Origin: Trichoplax sp. H2
Taxonomy: Eukaryota; Placozoa; Uniplacotomia; Trichoplacea
DNA: 64,000 nt
Assembly (NCBI GenBank): GCA_003344405.1
Contig: NOWV01000083.1
Coordinates: 264,312 to 328,311 of the forward strand
Direction of reading: 5' to 3'
The notes under the pieces were generated by a model, which searched no databases, was not told the origin of the DNA, and saw only the letters and a program-made list of their open reading frames with translations. Shown piece by piece: positions 13,190 to 24,199 of the stretch (the stretch's first letter is position 1; each line of letters begins with the position of its first letter). Position numbers and translations under genes: made by a program.

Positions 13190-14683
13190 AAACAGTTACT
13201 CCATTCCATTATTCTATGCTCTTCGTATTCGGTTTATCAATCTACTTCATATTCATCGTATAGATAACACTTGTACCTTATTTCAGCTGTATTAACTACT
13301 GGTTATATACTATTTCTATTATTTGCATTTTTAGAGTGCTATTGACTACGATGATAGATAATCCAGTATTTCTATAACTACAGCTATTTCGTGTATATAT
13401 ATTCATGCCGTTTCCTTAGCTTGCCTTATCAATTGCAAAGGAGTTTTTTTATGCAGAAATTGAAGTAGAAACATTATCTTAATGTTATGAAATGTACAAA
13501 AAATATCTTTGATTGAAATATTCAATCTGCTCGCGAAGCACGAATTATATAAGGTTTTTGTTTGTTGCCCTATTAAACTCTTATTATAACTGGAATGCAA
13601 TATTATATTAATATATATGTAAAGTCTACGAGTATCCAATATTTAAAATCGCACATAGCAGTAAGCATATTAAATTTGAAACAGTTGTAATTTATCTTGT
13701 GTTTAACATCACGATAGTACGATTTGGATTTCTCTCATTCATTATAATGAATAATAAAAGCCGCCATTTACTACTTTTATTATAATCGTTCTACATAAGA
13801 CAAACGGTATTAAATGAAGCGATAATGGTTACTATGAAATCTATTTATAATATCGTTATCAATAAAAAGGTAAGTTCACTAAGATTATTTACAATTCGTA
13901 TTATAAGCTAAATTCTACGATAATGAAGGATCCTGTTTTGCACATGAATGAAGGAGATCAATGTTTTACCAAAGTCTCCGTTGAACTGCAAGCTCAACGG
14001 TACAAAAGCGCAGGATTTAAAATTTTATCAAGCGGCATCTAGCGATTAATCTAAACTTTATTCTTTTCCGCACTATGATATCCGTGCGCTTACGTGATTT
14101 CTTATTAATGATATATTAACGGATCAATGTGTTTACGCAAATCTGAAGGAGTTTTGTTATCTGGATAAGTAATTATTGAATTAATTAATGTGATTTATAT
14201 ATCTAATGAGATCATAAATGCATTACGTCTTTTGAGCATTACGGTTGACTATTACGGCTATATTGCAAATTTGATACAAAAAAGGGCATATTATTATGAA
14301 ATTAATTATCGGTAATTATTCGAATCGTAATTCTTTTGACGATGTGAATTTAAATTTACCATTCTGCAAACCTTTCAGTAATTGCGACCCTCTATACATG
14401 TAAGAAATATTGCATAATGTCGAAGTCAAATGGAAGATTTTTATTACTAGCATTATTCTTTACAAAAATGAATTTATAAATGGTTGAGGACGACAATATA
14501 AATCTAATTCTCATTTATTCTACTTACAAAGCATAAAATTTTATGCCATGCAAGAATTGTCTCTATCATTTCATTATACTTAATTACTATACTAATTTAT
14601 TACATGTCTTTTAGTCATTCGAGATATCTTCGTATAGCCGGGAATAGAAAAGAAAAATAATTGATATCAAACTAAGATAGAGA
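13190..14683. other. Intergenic, tail-to-tail gap
   Basis: Gap between the 3' ends of the CCDC74-like and thioredoxin-like genes. It holds no recognisable gene and hardly any TACTGTA-type repeats. The only coding-like piece is a 38-codon ATG open frame listed separately. Confidence 0.5.
13924..14040 (+). CDS. Candidate 38-codon small ORF, unrecognised
   Basis: Open frame starting MKDPVLHMNEGDQCF and ending KILSSGI before TAG. Its composition looks more protein-like than the surrounding AT-rich DNA (VELQAQRYKSAGFK). No family is recognised and there is no obvious splice context. It could be a real micropeptide, a stray exon, or chance. Confidence 0.15.
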
Positions 14684-16310
14684 TTACAATTCTAAGCGAG
14701 GAAACTTTGTCTTCAGTAAAGGGTCTATAACTTTTTTCCATTGCTTAACTGTCCAATTTGATTGACCGATCACTCTGATACCGTTTATAAAAAAACTCGG
14801 TGTTCCTGTTACGCCACCTGTAGTGTATCAACAATAATAATAATGTATTATTGTAAGTTGAATCCACACTATCTACAGTTTACTATATAAAAAGAACTTA
14901 TAGGATGTGTATGTCAGTGATATGTATCCATGGGCATATCAAAATTTACATCAGCTTTGGGCAGTGAGCATGATTATTATGTATAGGTGGATGTAAGAAA
15001 GTTTTTAACTAAACTATGTCGTTTTGACAACTAATTGTATAATTGTATTTTATGGTATATGCTAGTTATACTTACGTTCCCAAGCCAGTTTGCTACTCAG
15101 CCTTGTGGTATGATCAATGCCACTATTTTGCAAGGCATTTGCGAATTTCATAGCACTTATTCCGGCAGCTTTATGAGCTAATTTTGCGTAGGCCCTAGTG
15201 TATAAGAAGTCCAAATTAGTAATACATTTAATAATATGGCTACAATAGAGCATACCCATTAAAGTTCATAACTATATTTTTATATGTTGTTGATCAGCAT
15301 AATATAATTCTGTAGAGGAAATAAATAGCTTACTGTATAACTTGTAGCCCTGACATTTTCAAAGTTGGTTTGTTATAAAATTCAGACTGGTTTTTAAACA
15401 CAGCATCCATGTAGTTAAACAAATCATGTACTGATACATTCGCTGCGACAAGTGCGCGAACACCCTATTGAAATAGAATTAGTTTACGACATTTTAATAG
15501 TGGCTAAATATCATTGTATTTTATGTTGAGAATACGATAAATTTGTATAAGTTAATTGTTACTCGAGAATTCATTTTTTAAATTCGATATGTAATTAAAT
15601 ATACTGTATATAGTAAGTAATTGTATAAAATATTTTGTTTGGAAGTTTTTGTTAATATAAAATTAGCGTGTAAGATGACTTCCGGTACTTGAGTCAATTA
15701 ATGTTCATTTTTCTATTTTCAACGCTAATAGAATATTTATGCACTGTATCACTTAATTATAATTGTAGTAATAACTTAATTTAATTAATTGTATGCCAAT
15801 TTAAATCGGATATTACTTTCCATTATAAAAGGAGTTTAAATCACATAAATTTATTAAATGCTGCTTTGAAACTGTTTCATAATCTGCAGTGCTGTGGTGT
15901 ACAATAACAACACGGACAAATAACTTGATTCGATAATCTAGTCTTACGTGTTCTTATATATCACTAATTTATTTTAGAGTTTAAAGCGATTTATTCTGTC
16001 ATCATTGAAAGTTAACGGGAATGTAGTTTACCATAGCTGCGTAATAGGCTTGTCTATGATAAACTAGGGGATTAATGTGAAATGTCATGCGTAATTTATT
16101 TGGGCCATAGCTGTCTGCCAGTTTTTTAAGTATAGGCCAGGCGGTTTTACAATCTGGACAAGCAAGATCGATAAAAGCTTCCATATGGATAGGAGCTTCC
16201 GGACTCCCATTATGATAAACATATCCATCTGGTCGAGGCAAAATTGGTGCCTGACTGTAGATTACTGGAATGAGTGCAAAGAGAACTATAATATTTGCAG
16301 TTGGTTTCAT
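14684..16310 (-). CDS. Secreted DsbA-like thioredoxin-fold protein
   Basis: Four exons: 14684-14817, 15076-15194, 15334-15464 and 16032-16310. All phases agree and give 220 residues. The start has a signal peptide (MKPTANIIVLFALIPVIYS, cleavage near residue 20). Then come FIDLACPDCKTAWP with a redox CxxC (Cys51-Pro-Asp-Cys54), a helical insertion and GVTGTPSFFING, whose Pro (about 183) is the thioredoxin cis-proline. The order signal peptide, CxxC, helical insert, cis-Pro strand is that of DsbA/Thioredoxin_4 proteins, which act on thiols in oxidising compartments. Sequons NVS, NQS and NWT fit a secretory protein. No KDEL-type tail is present (end FPRLEL), so secretion is more likely than ER retention. 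Substrate unknown. It is divergent from paxillin across 743 bp. Confidence 0.85.
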
Positions 16311-16516
16311 TTTAAAGCCGATTGTAATACCAAAAACGCAAAAGATATCTTTTCGGTTTCACAATGTGCAGTAAAGTGCAGTACGGCAATGATGACGGTG
16401 CTGATATTTTACACTTTACAGTACAATACATACTTTTGTACTGCTTTACCGTACGCTTACCTAGGCATGCAGGCATTATTGACTCATCACTTCGATAGTC
16501 TAAACAAAATACACTA

Positions 16517-16578
16517 CATTATAGAGTACAAGTTGTTGTGAAACAGGCATTATAGAGTACAAGTTGTTGTGAAACAGG
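16517..16578. repeat. Tandem duplication, 31 bp x 2
   Basis: Two directly adjacent identical 31-base units (16517-16547 and 16548-16578), each starting cattatagagtacaagttg. Identity indicates a recent local duplication. Confidence 0.9.
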
Positions 16579-16865
16579 CACGAGATCAGTGGATACAAAA
16601 TACTGTGCCACGGACTGCTAGACATTAGACAATAGACAAAATCTTAGTTGTAGTACTGACGTACTGTATATTATTAATAATAATATCATAATTATCATAG
16701 ATTATGTTTTGTATAGTGTTGGCTAGTATGACTCCATTAAATAGTTTGCGGCTGAGTGAAGTGGTCATCGTAGTTTGAAATGATTTCTATAAACAGATTT
16801 CTACGTACACTGTAACTGGACTACGGTAGACTCTGTTGCAACTTGCAGGAGGAGTACGATATAAA

Positions 16866-16920
16866 GGTCTCTAGTGTACAGTACACTATACAGTATACTG
16901 TACAGTACAGTATATCAGTG
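16866..16920. repeat. TACTGTA/TACAGTA palindromic-word island
   Basis: Overlapping copies of the words TACAGTA, TACTGTA and GTACAGTAC, just upstream of the paxillin start and on the 5' side of the thioredoxin-like gene. Looser copies lie at 16370-16450. Confidence 0.7.
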
Positions 16921-17053
16921 CCGACATAAATTTAACAAATAGTTTTTTCTATCCTGTAAAAAAGGACACTGCCGTAAGTTAATTTACTCGCAAGCAACAA
17001 TTGTATCGTGGTTCCAGTTAAGCTCACAGTGCTTCCTAATTATTAATTAATTA

Positions 17054-20000
17054 ATGGATGAATTAGGTAAGAAAACTTTTAAACTTACTGTACGATTACA
17101 ATTGTTGCTGTCTTCGTTATTTCTCTAAATTTTGTTAATAATTCATATACGAAATCAAAGTGGTAGCGTTTGATTACTCGTTGCTAAACTACTATCGCAT
17201 AGTTTTCCCGCAGGTTATTGTAAATTTTAGTTTTGTCGATGGGATATCAATATTTGTATTACTGTTTAGGCTTATAATTCAGCGCTGATATTCTTCAATA
17301 CTGCCAATCGTAGGCTACTAGAAGGAGATGATCCATAGGACAAAAACTTTCGTAATTTTTATCTTTCTGTATTAGCTCATAAAGTTTACGGTACGCATCA
17401 GAAGTTGGGCAATGTAGGTTTACGCGCACAGCACGATTAGACTGTTTATTTGAACATTGTTCATTCAATTTTAATTTGATTTGATATCTCAATACTATTT
17501 GGTCTGCGATCGATCGAATGGCTTGATAACATAATTATCGTTGTAATTGTAATATGATATAATTTCATGATTTCTTTTTTTATCTCTATTACGCATGTAG
17601 TTTGTGATGTCAACAGAGTGAAGTACGAAACATACAATATACTTGTACTGTACGAGTACGTGTGTTATCATAATGATTGCAATTAAATCTTTTTAGAACT
17701 CCTACAATAACCTAATACATGTACTTAACGATATTTTACAGCATAACAGCTTTGTAAGACTCTAATGTATCGTATCGTACTTACTTTATTTATTATTAAA
17801 TACAGTACACTTCAAAAAAAATTCTTAACCGACCTTAATCTGACAAGCAATAGCTAGCCTGTACTGTACCTTACAGTACAGGCTAGCTATTGCTTGTACC
17901 ATCTTACTTAAACCGAACCATGAACAGGAGTATCTACAAACCCAATAATTACTAATAATCATGATAATAATGTGATAATGATTAGTCGTGAAAATCCGCT
18001 CATACTCGTGTATTGCTGTATGTTTCATTACAAATAATGTGCACCCGTAGGCCGTAGCCTGCTTTATGAATAATACAGACAACTCATTAAAACTGAACAA
18101 GTACGCGTACATATAATAATATCATTAAGTTAATAACACCCGCTCACATCATTACGTTAACGATTGCAAATAATAGATTCACTATTGGCTGAGTTGCAAG
18201 CAGCTAAACCGATAACCTCAAATAAGAATGAAAATCAAGATGATCTTCGTAATGAGCCCAATATAGAATATCCGCCGCCGAAATCATATCAATTAGTGCA
18301 ATCCTATCAAGAGCACCAAAGAGAATCTTCATCAGTAAACAAGGAAGATACCGCTGATAATAGTGAGCAATGAAGACATTTCTAATGTCTTTGTTTTTCT
18401 GTAATAATAGATCTGAATCTTTTAAACATGATCAAACACCTTATTAAATTTATATGCATTATACAGGAACAGTAACAATGCTAGGCTATTGCTACGTTTA
18501 CCTAATTTATTGTAACACCTTATTATACAGTTAAACAACAAATTGATGTTAACAAGAATGCAGATACATCGGAATTAGACAAGTTATTACAGGAATTAGA
18601 ACATGGAAATAAATCAGGCCTACAACAAGACTTAAGTGAGTTGATAAAAGCTATGTTGTAACATTTCTGATAGTATCTTTATAGGGTTGATCTGCCAATT
18701 ATCAACACGTATATCTGTATTTAGCAAACTTAGGAGCTTGATCTTAAACCTTATTGAGTCAATGATCATCCTTGTTTTCACTAGAAAATGGAAATGAAGT
18801 GCGAGATAAAGTTCATAAACCGCCGAAAACTGCATTATTGAATAAAAACTTGATAAGCAATGATGTAACTAAATCAGAAGTAAATAAAATAATTGATTAC
18901 TTCTTATTTTCTTAAATTCATTGCATCAAATATTGTATTGATCTAATGGACAGAAATTTTTGAATGTTTTATAGAACTGACTTGCTAAAGCTTGATCTAT
19001 TTTTTAGGATAAACATGATAACAATAGTCTAACATCAGCAACAAAAGAGCTTGACGATTTAATGGAGTCCTTAACAACGATGAAGACAAGGAGCATACGA
19101 AATTCAAAATCTGCTAGCGCTCAAAAAGATCAACAAGATATACCGAGTAAAATCGCTAATGATAATAAAAACTTAAGCAAACACATAGACGTCGACCGTG
19201 AAGAGGATAATGCAAAAAAGTTAGATTCACTGATGGGCGGGCTGCAATCGGATTTAAATAAGCAAGGTATTGATTTACCATATTATACATACAGTTTAAA
19301 CATATAATAATTGTGACGATAACTAGATTATATCGATACTATCAAAGTTTTTCAGTAGTAGGCTTTGTTAATTTTCTAATGCAATTACTTAATCTTGAAT
19401 AGGGATTAATGTTGAATCAAAAGGCATGTGTGCAGGGTGCCATAGGATGATTGTTGGTCAAATTTTAACTGCTTTAGATCAATCATGGCATCCCCAGCAC
19501 TTTACTTGCGCGGAGTGTGGATCTTCTCTAGCTAGTAAGACATTTTACGAATGGGAATCGAAACCTTATTGTGAAAAAGATTATTTTGATCTATTTGCAC
19601 CAAAGTGCGCTGGTTGCAATGAATCTATAACCACGGTAAATGATCTTATTGCCATAGACAAGATTTTTTGTAATATTTTTACATTGAGGTTGGATAAATC
19701 TCAATTTGACATTTTAATTGTGCTTGCTGAAAGTGTATATATGCTATATATGCATTACTTCCTAAAGGAACTAATTCATTTGATAGTTGCTTTGCTCTAA
19801 ATGGGTATAAACTAACTTATCTTAAACTTACTGTTTTAGGAGTGCTTGACAGCAATGGATCAGAAGTGGCATCCGGAGCATTTTATATGTACCATTTGTA
19901 AAAAGCCCTTAGTTGATGAAAAATTTCATGTTGTTGATGATAAGCCTTATTGTTCCAATTGCTTTAATGAATTACATGCTCCAAATTGTAATGCATGTAA

Positions 20001-20486
20001 TAAAAAAATTACTGAAGAATTTGTCTCGGCCCTGAATTGCCAATGGCACCCAGAGTGTTTCGTGTGCATGGTAAGAAAATCGTTACTTTCTTATTATATA
20101 AATAAATAAATATAGTAATTAGCGCTGTAATACTATTTATATCACGATTTATATTTCACCTTCTTTAGCAATATCTTCGGTGAAAATTTTGCTCTGATGT
20201 TATATATATTTATTTGCAGGAATGCAAGAAACCGTTCATTGATGGAGTGTTTATGAATTATGAAGGCTTACCGTATTGCAAATTGCATTATTACACCAAA
20301 ATTGGTTCCATTTGTTGCCACTGTGAAGAGCCAATTGCTGGCCGATGTATAATTGTAGCAAAGAGAAAGTATCATCCTGAACATTTTCTTTGTTCATTTT
20401 GTCAAAAACAGCTCAGCAAAGGCACATTTAAAGAACGCAGCGATAAGCCGTATTGTGTGCCATGTTATGCCAAATTATTTGGATAA
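17054..20486 (+). CDS. PXN: Paxillin family adaptor (LD motifs plus four LIM domains)
   Basis: Focal-adhesion scaffold linking integrin sites to kinases and actin regulators. Exons: 17054-17066, 18177-18362, 18531-18635, 18785-18879, 19008-19266, 19403-19635, 19840-20070 and 20220-20486. Phases agree throughout, giving 462 residues. The 13-nt first exon gives MDEL, which joins DSLLAELQ to make an LD1 motif as in vertebrate paxillin. Further LD motifs are ELDKLLQELEHG (about 81-92), ELDDLMESLTTMK (about 147-159) and KLDSLMGGLQSDLNK (about 203-217). Four Zn-binding LIM domains fill about 229-462, starting MCAGCHRMIVGQ and ending DKPYCVPCYAKLFG. Tyr sites such as NIEYPPP could serve as phospho-docking sites. 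Paxillin, Hic-5 and leupaxin are one family; this is probably the single pre-duplication member. Intron 1 (17067-18176) contains a long perfect inverted repeat. Confidence 0.93.
17843..17897. repeat. Perfect 26-bp inverted repeat with 3-nt loop
   Basis: Arms at 17843-17868 and 17872-17897 are exact reverse complements separated by CCT. The inner part of each arm is the TACTGTA/TACAGTA word. It lies in paxillin intron 1 and would form a very stable hairpin. Confidence 0.9.
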
Positions 20487-20749
20487 TTCGTTCAGTATCA
20501 TGTTGCCATTTGATTCCACACTGGCGGTCACGGTCTACTACCTAACCTCTTGTTTATGCTATATCAATTCCAATGAATTTCACGAAAGTATCCGAGATCT
20601 TACAAAAATTGATTTGGGTTATGATTAAATATTGCAATTTCTCTTATTTATATTATACAATATACTCATATGCGCGTAATTTAAATTCAATGAAAAATAA
20701 TTTTGTGTATAATTGTGCTCATACAAAAATTTCTACGTCAAGATTTATG

Positions 20750-20836
20750 GATACATTGACAGAAGTATTCTTTAATTCCTAATAATTAATTACGATACAT
20801 TGGCAGAAGTATTCTTTGATTCTAATAATTAATTAC
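20750..20836. repeat. Tandem duplication, about 44 bp x 2
   Basis: Units 20750-20793 and 20794-20836 differ at a few positions (a/g substitutions and one deleted base). Each begins gatacattg and ends aataattaattac. It lies downstream of paxillin. Confidence 0.9.
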
Positions 20837-20860
20837 GCACTTTAATAAGTAAAGTTTAAG

Positions 20861-20895
20861 AGTGGTTGTACTCCGTTATTGAAGGTACAACCACT
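20861..20895. repeat. Hairpin, 11-bp stem, 13-nt loop
   Basis: Arms agtggttgtac (20861-20871) and gtacaaccact (20885-20895), the second followed by a short T run. It lies about 375 bp past the paxillin stop. It may be a 3' UTR structure or chance. Confidence 0.6.
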
Positions 20896-21320
20896 ATTTT
20901 TGCAAAGAAGAATAATCCAGATAAAAATTTTATATTGGAGATATAATAATAATTCAGATAGATGATTTTGAATACAAATTTTTAAAATACTTAAATATTT
21001 TAATGTAGTCCTGTGTAAAGCCGAAAATTAGAGCCAGTAAATTTTTATAAATACCTCTATAATCAATTTCGTTAATTCAAGTAAATATTATGGACTAGCG
21101 CGAAGATTATAATTTCATGGAATTCTCGATCTTACTTGATGGTGATGGCATGTTATTCAACTTTAAATATGCACATTGAACACCTTTATGTTTAACTGTT
21201 TATCCGTACTGATTAATGAATTTCTGTTTTCATCAATAATGGAGTGATGGGCTGGAGATTGCGACAATAATTACTAATTGTTTATTATCTATTTTTGAAA
21301 CATAATACAGTACTCTCATT

Positions 21321-21344
21321 TCTCATTGCGAATTCGCAATGAGA
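21321..21344. repeat. 24-bp perfect palindrome centred on GAATTC
   Basis: Each half, TCTCATTGCGAA, is the exact reverse complement of the other half, with no loop. It is isolated in the gap between two 3' ends. Confidence 0.85.
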
Positions 21345-22327
21345 ACTTGAGAAGTAGTAATACGCGCTAAGCAAAGGATGGCATCAATTAATTATTATTA
21401 ATTACACCGTATAACCGTATGATCTATGAATATCGTATACCACTGCTTCACTTTACAGTTAACAGCTTTTGCTATAACATATTTATTACCGTATTTACAG
21501 GTGCTTGTCAAGAAAAGTTGGTAAAGAAGATATATAAATTTACAGCTTTAATTTACAAAATTGACTTTTGTATAAGTCCTTTTATGATACAATAAATAAC
21601 ATTAGTATGAAAACTTTGGAATGATAAAAAACTGATCTACAATGCCGGGAATACACTCGTAAGGCATGTTACTGTCATTCCCAAAGCAAGTATAACACTT
21701 TAACAAGTCATTTTCTTACTTTCGGTGCTATAGTTCTAATTGTCCAAGTATGATATAAAAAGTCATTTAAAGTTGGTATACTATTAGGCAATTAAGAATT
21801 GCTGTTAAACCAGTAATACATAATTGCTAATAGCATAGCATCTCTTAATTCCTTGGTTACTAGATAATTATTACAATAATATTTTCATGCAATAATTAAA
21901 ATCAAATATTTTACATTAATCCTTAATTCTAGTCACGCAGCTGAATTTACTGCAGCAAAGATGTGTTATACTCATAGTTCTTAAAGACGATTACTGTATT
22001 TTCTATCAATTTACGTATACACGTATATGATTAATAAAACGTGAAACTTCTTATGCGAATATTCACACTACGAACATCTTGCTCAATGAATCATAACAGT
22101 TTCTAACTCAACGAGGAATCATTGTGCGCATCCATCTAGAGTTATTACAGTAGCACGTTAGCGTTAGTGCAAGCGGTAGTATGACCTGATGTGCATACTG
22201 CATACGTAAAGGAAGAATTATTACTTGTATAAAACGGGCGGAGCTGTTTAGACTTAGAGTGAGTAGATAACTAGTACCTAACTAGGAGCGATATTCAATA
22301 GCAAAATAGGTTTCCCAAGAATATAAT

Positions 22328-23239
22328 TTAAGTGTACAGATCAAAATCAATTCTCTTCGATGTGTAGTAAAGAGAATCTTCTGTCTCGGCCCTACGAGCA
22401 AAAACCCCATCTGGAAAATAACCTTGATTTGTCCAATCAAGCATTTGTGCGCTACTGTATGGTCCAAAGACCTCTGCATCTTCTTCATCTTTCCATTTAT
22501 AGAACCAATTAACCGTGTCATTGTTTTCATCTTTCGATTTTTCGCTTAGTAAGCTAATTTGATGATTGATATATTCTAAGTTTTCATGATAGATGTTTGT
22601 CCTGTCATTGTGAAGCAAGAGATCTGTTATTTCAGTTATGCGTTCGCACTTTTGTCGATTGTCCTCTTCCTTTTCAGTATTTGCAGTACCTGCAATATCT
22701 GCAGGCTGAAATCTTTCTTTCTTTAACTTCCATTTTTGACTAGCTGAGCTACCCTTGTTTCCGCCGAAACGACGAATAGCTCGTATCGGAGTTTCTTTAG
22801 GTAGCAAGAAAGCAGCCAATTCCTTTAGAGCATTCAAGATACCGTCAGGTGGAAGCTTGTCTACTTTTTCACTTTGAGCACTATCTTCCTGCTCGATTTT
22901 ATTTGATTGATTTTTAATTTTGTTCCAGTCGACAGCTTGCAACCAGTTATCACTCACATCATCATCCTTGTTTGCAAAATAGTTACCTTCAGCGTCAAAA
23001 TAGCCTTCCTCTAATTCTTCCTTCAAATTAAAAGGTGTAATTTTCATTCCGTCATCCGTATACGTTTCTGTTTCGTCTTCTTGTCCTTCAATATCGTCTT
23101 CATTTAGTTTATCAACTTGCTTTCGATCATCTTCCTCATCGCTATCCAGTGAATGCTTACTTTTGAAACGTTTAACGTCATCGCTAGCTAATGCTTGCAA
23201 ATTTTCTTCATCAAATCGAACTCCCTTGCGCTTCGACAT
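22328..23239 (-). CDS. CD2BP2: CD2BP2 / U5-52K GYF-domain protein
   Basis: Single exon of 303 residues. CD2BP2 (yeast Lin1) is a U5 snRNP assembly factor that binds PPG-containing partners through its GYF domain. The N-terminus MSKRKGVRF and the segment KSKHSLDSDEED, then ITPFNLKEELEEGYFDAEGNY, match the family. The C-terminal GYF domain (about 243-303) shows WFYKWKDEEDAEVFGPY, SSAQMLDW and QGYFPDGVFARR, and the protein ends SKRIDFDLYT like the human protein. The GPF of the classic motif is GPY here. It is slightly shorter than the human protein (about 341). It lies head-to-head with NIF3L1, with a three-copy repeat in the shared upstream region. Confidence 0.95.
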   Translation of the reverse strand: MSKRKGVRFDEENLQALASDDVKRFKSKHSLDSDEEDDRKQVDKLNEDDIEGQEDETETYTDDGMKITPFNLKEELEEGYFDAEGNYFANKDDDVSDNWLQAVDWNKIKNQSNKIEQEDSAQSEKVDKLPPDGILNALKELAAFLLPKETPIRAIRRFGGNKGSSASQKWKLKKERFQPADIAGTANTEKEEDNRQKCERITEITDLLLHNDRTNIYHENLEYINHQISLLSEKSKDENNDTVNWFYKWKDEEDAEVFGPYSSAQMLDWTNQGYFPDGVFARRAETEDSLYYTSKRIDFDLYT

Positions 23240-24199
23240 ATTGCACTCTTCAATCGTCTACAGGTACTGCTGCTGTACCGTTGCAATAACGAATTCATCG
23301 ATTTGAACCAGCTTAACATAAAAAAAGAAAGCGCAATACCGTACAGTACTGATTCAATGCGTGCTGAAGTCTACTACAGTAGTGCAACAGTAGAGGTAAC
23401 CAGTGCTCTATACAATCCTCTTATTGATTGATTAGTTCTACTACTAGTCTACAGTACGTACAGTACAGACGGACACTAGTAGACTTCTACAGTACTGTAC
23501 TGTACTGTACAGTACATTGCACACTTCAAGATTCGTACTGTACTGTACTGTAATAAATGCAACTTGAGGTAACCAGTGTTCCATACAATCCTCCTTATTG
23601 ATGGATTAGTTCTACTAGTCTACAGTACGTACAGTACAGACGGACACCAGTAGACTCTACAGTACATTGCACACTTCAAGATTCGTACTGTACTGTAATA
23701 AATGCAATTTGAGGTAACCAGTGCTCCATACACAATCCTCTTATTGATTGATTAGTTCTACTAGTCTACAGTACTGTACAGTACTGTACATTGCACACTT
23801 CAAGATTCGTACTGTAATAAATGCAACTTGCTACTTTTTTGACCCGCTGCCGTAGTTCATTCATCTCAATTGCACATACGGTATGTATCTCTAAAAAGCT
23901 GTGGTTATTTCTTTACTTATAAATTATGTTAAATTAATGTTGTTATTGATAAATGACTGCTGCATCTCTTTGATTACTGTAGTACAGTATAATACGTTCT
24001 GCATAATACGTACACGTATTGTAATAATATAATACATTAAGACGTAAACTAATTTACATTTATATTATGTAAATTTATCGTTTAGTTTGATCCTGTACAT
24101 GTCTATCAGGCGTTCAGCTCTGTATTCGAAACGAAGTAGCCTTCATCTTTTGTGCCTATTTTTAGCCATTATTTAAGACCTGAAGCTTGTGATGCTGTT
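23240..24199. promoter_or_regulatory. Divergent intergenic region, CD2BP2 / NIF3L1
   Basis: Head-to-head gap of 960 bp holding the densest ordered TACTGTA array of the window (23393-23829). The start of NIF3L1 is taken at the first ATG in its open frame (24200), so the 3' end of this region may be 5' UTR. Confidence 0.5.
23393..23829. repeat. Three tandem copies of a 119-173 bp unit carrying TACTGTA arrays
   Basis: Copies 23393-23565, 23566-23710 and 23711-23829. Each starts gaggtaaccagtg and ends aataaatgcaa(c/t)tt. The flanks are nearly identical. The length difference (173, 145, 119) comes mainly from shrinking runs of TACTGTAC/TACAGTAC and of the acg(t)acagtacagacggac segment. Confidence 0.9.

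Larger units (their letters stand above)
16311..17053. promoter_or_regulatory. Divergent intergenic region, thioredoxin-like / paxillin
   Basis: 743-bp head-to-head gap that must hold both promoters. It contains TACAGTA/TACTGTA-rich stretches at about 16370-16450 and 16866-16920, and a 31-bp tandem duplication at 16517-16578. No further gene is visible. Confidence 0.5.
20487..22327. other. Intergenic, tail-to-tail gap paxillin / CD2BP2
   Basis: 1.8-kb AT-rich gap between two 3' ends. It holds a tandem duplication, an 11-bp-stem hairpin and a 24-bp palindrome, all listed separately. No gene was recognised. TACTGTA-type words are sparse. Confidence 0.6.

Noticed and set aside
17295-17492. 65-codon minus-strand open frame in paxillin intron 1
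   Set aside because: It starts only with a TTG, has no recognised domain and no partner exon with clear splice sites.
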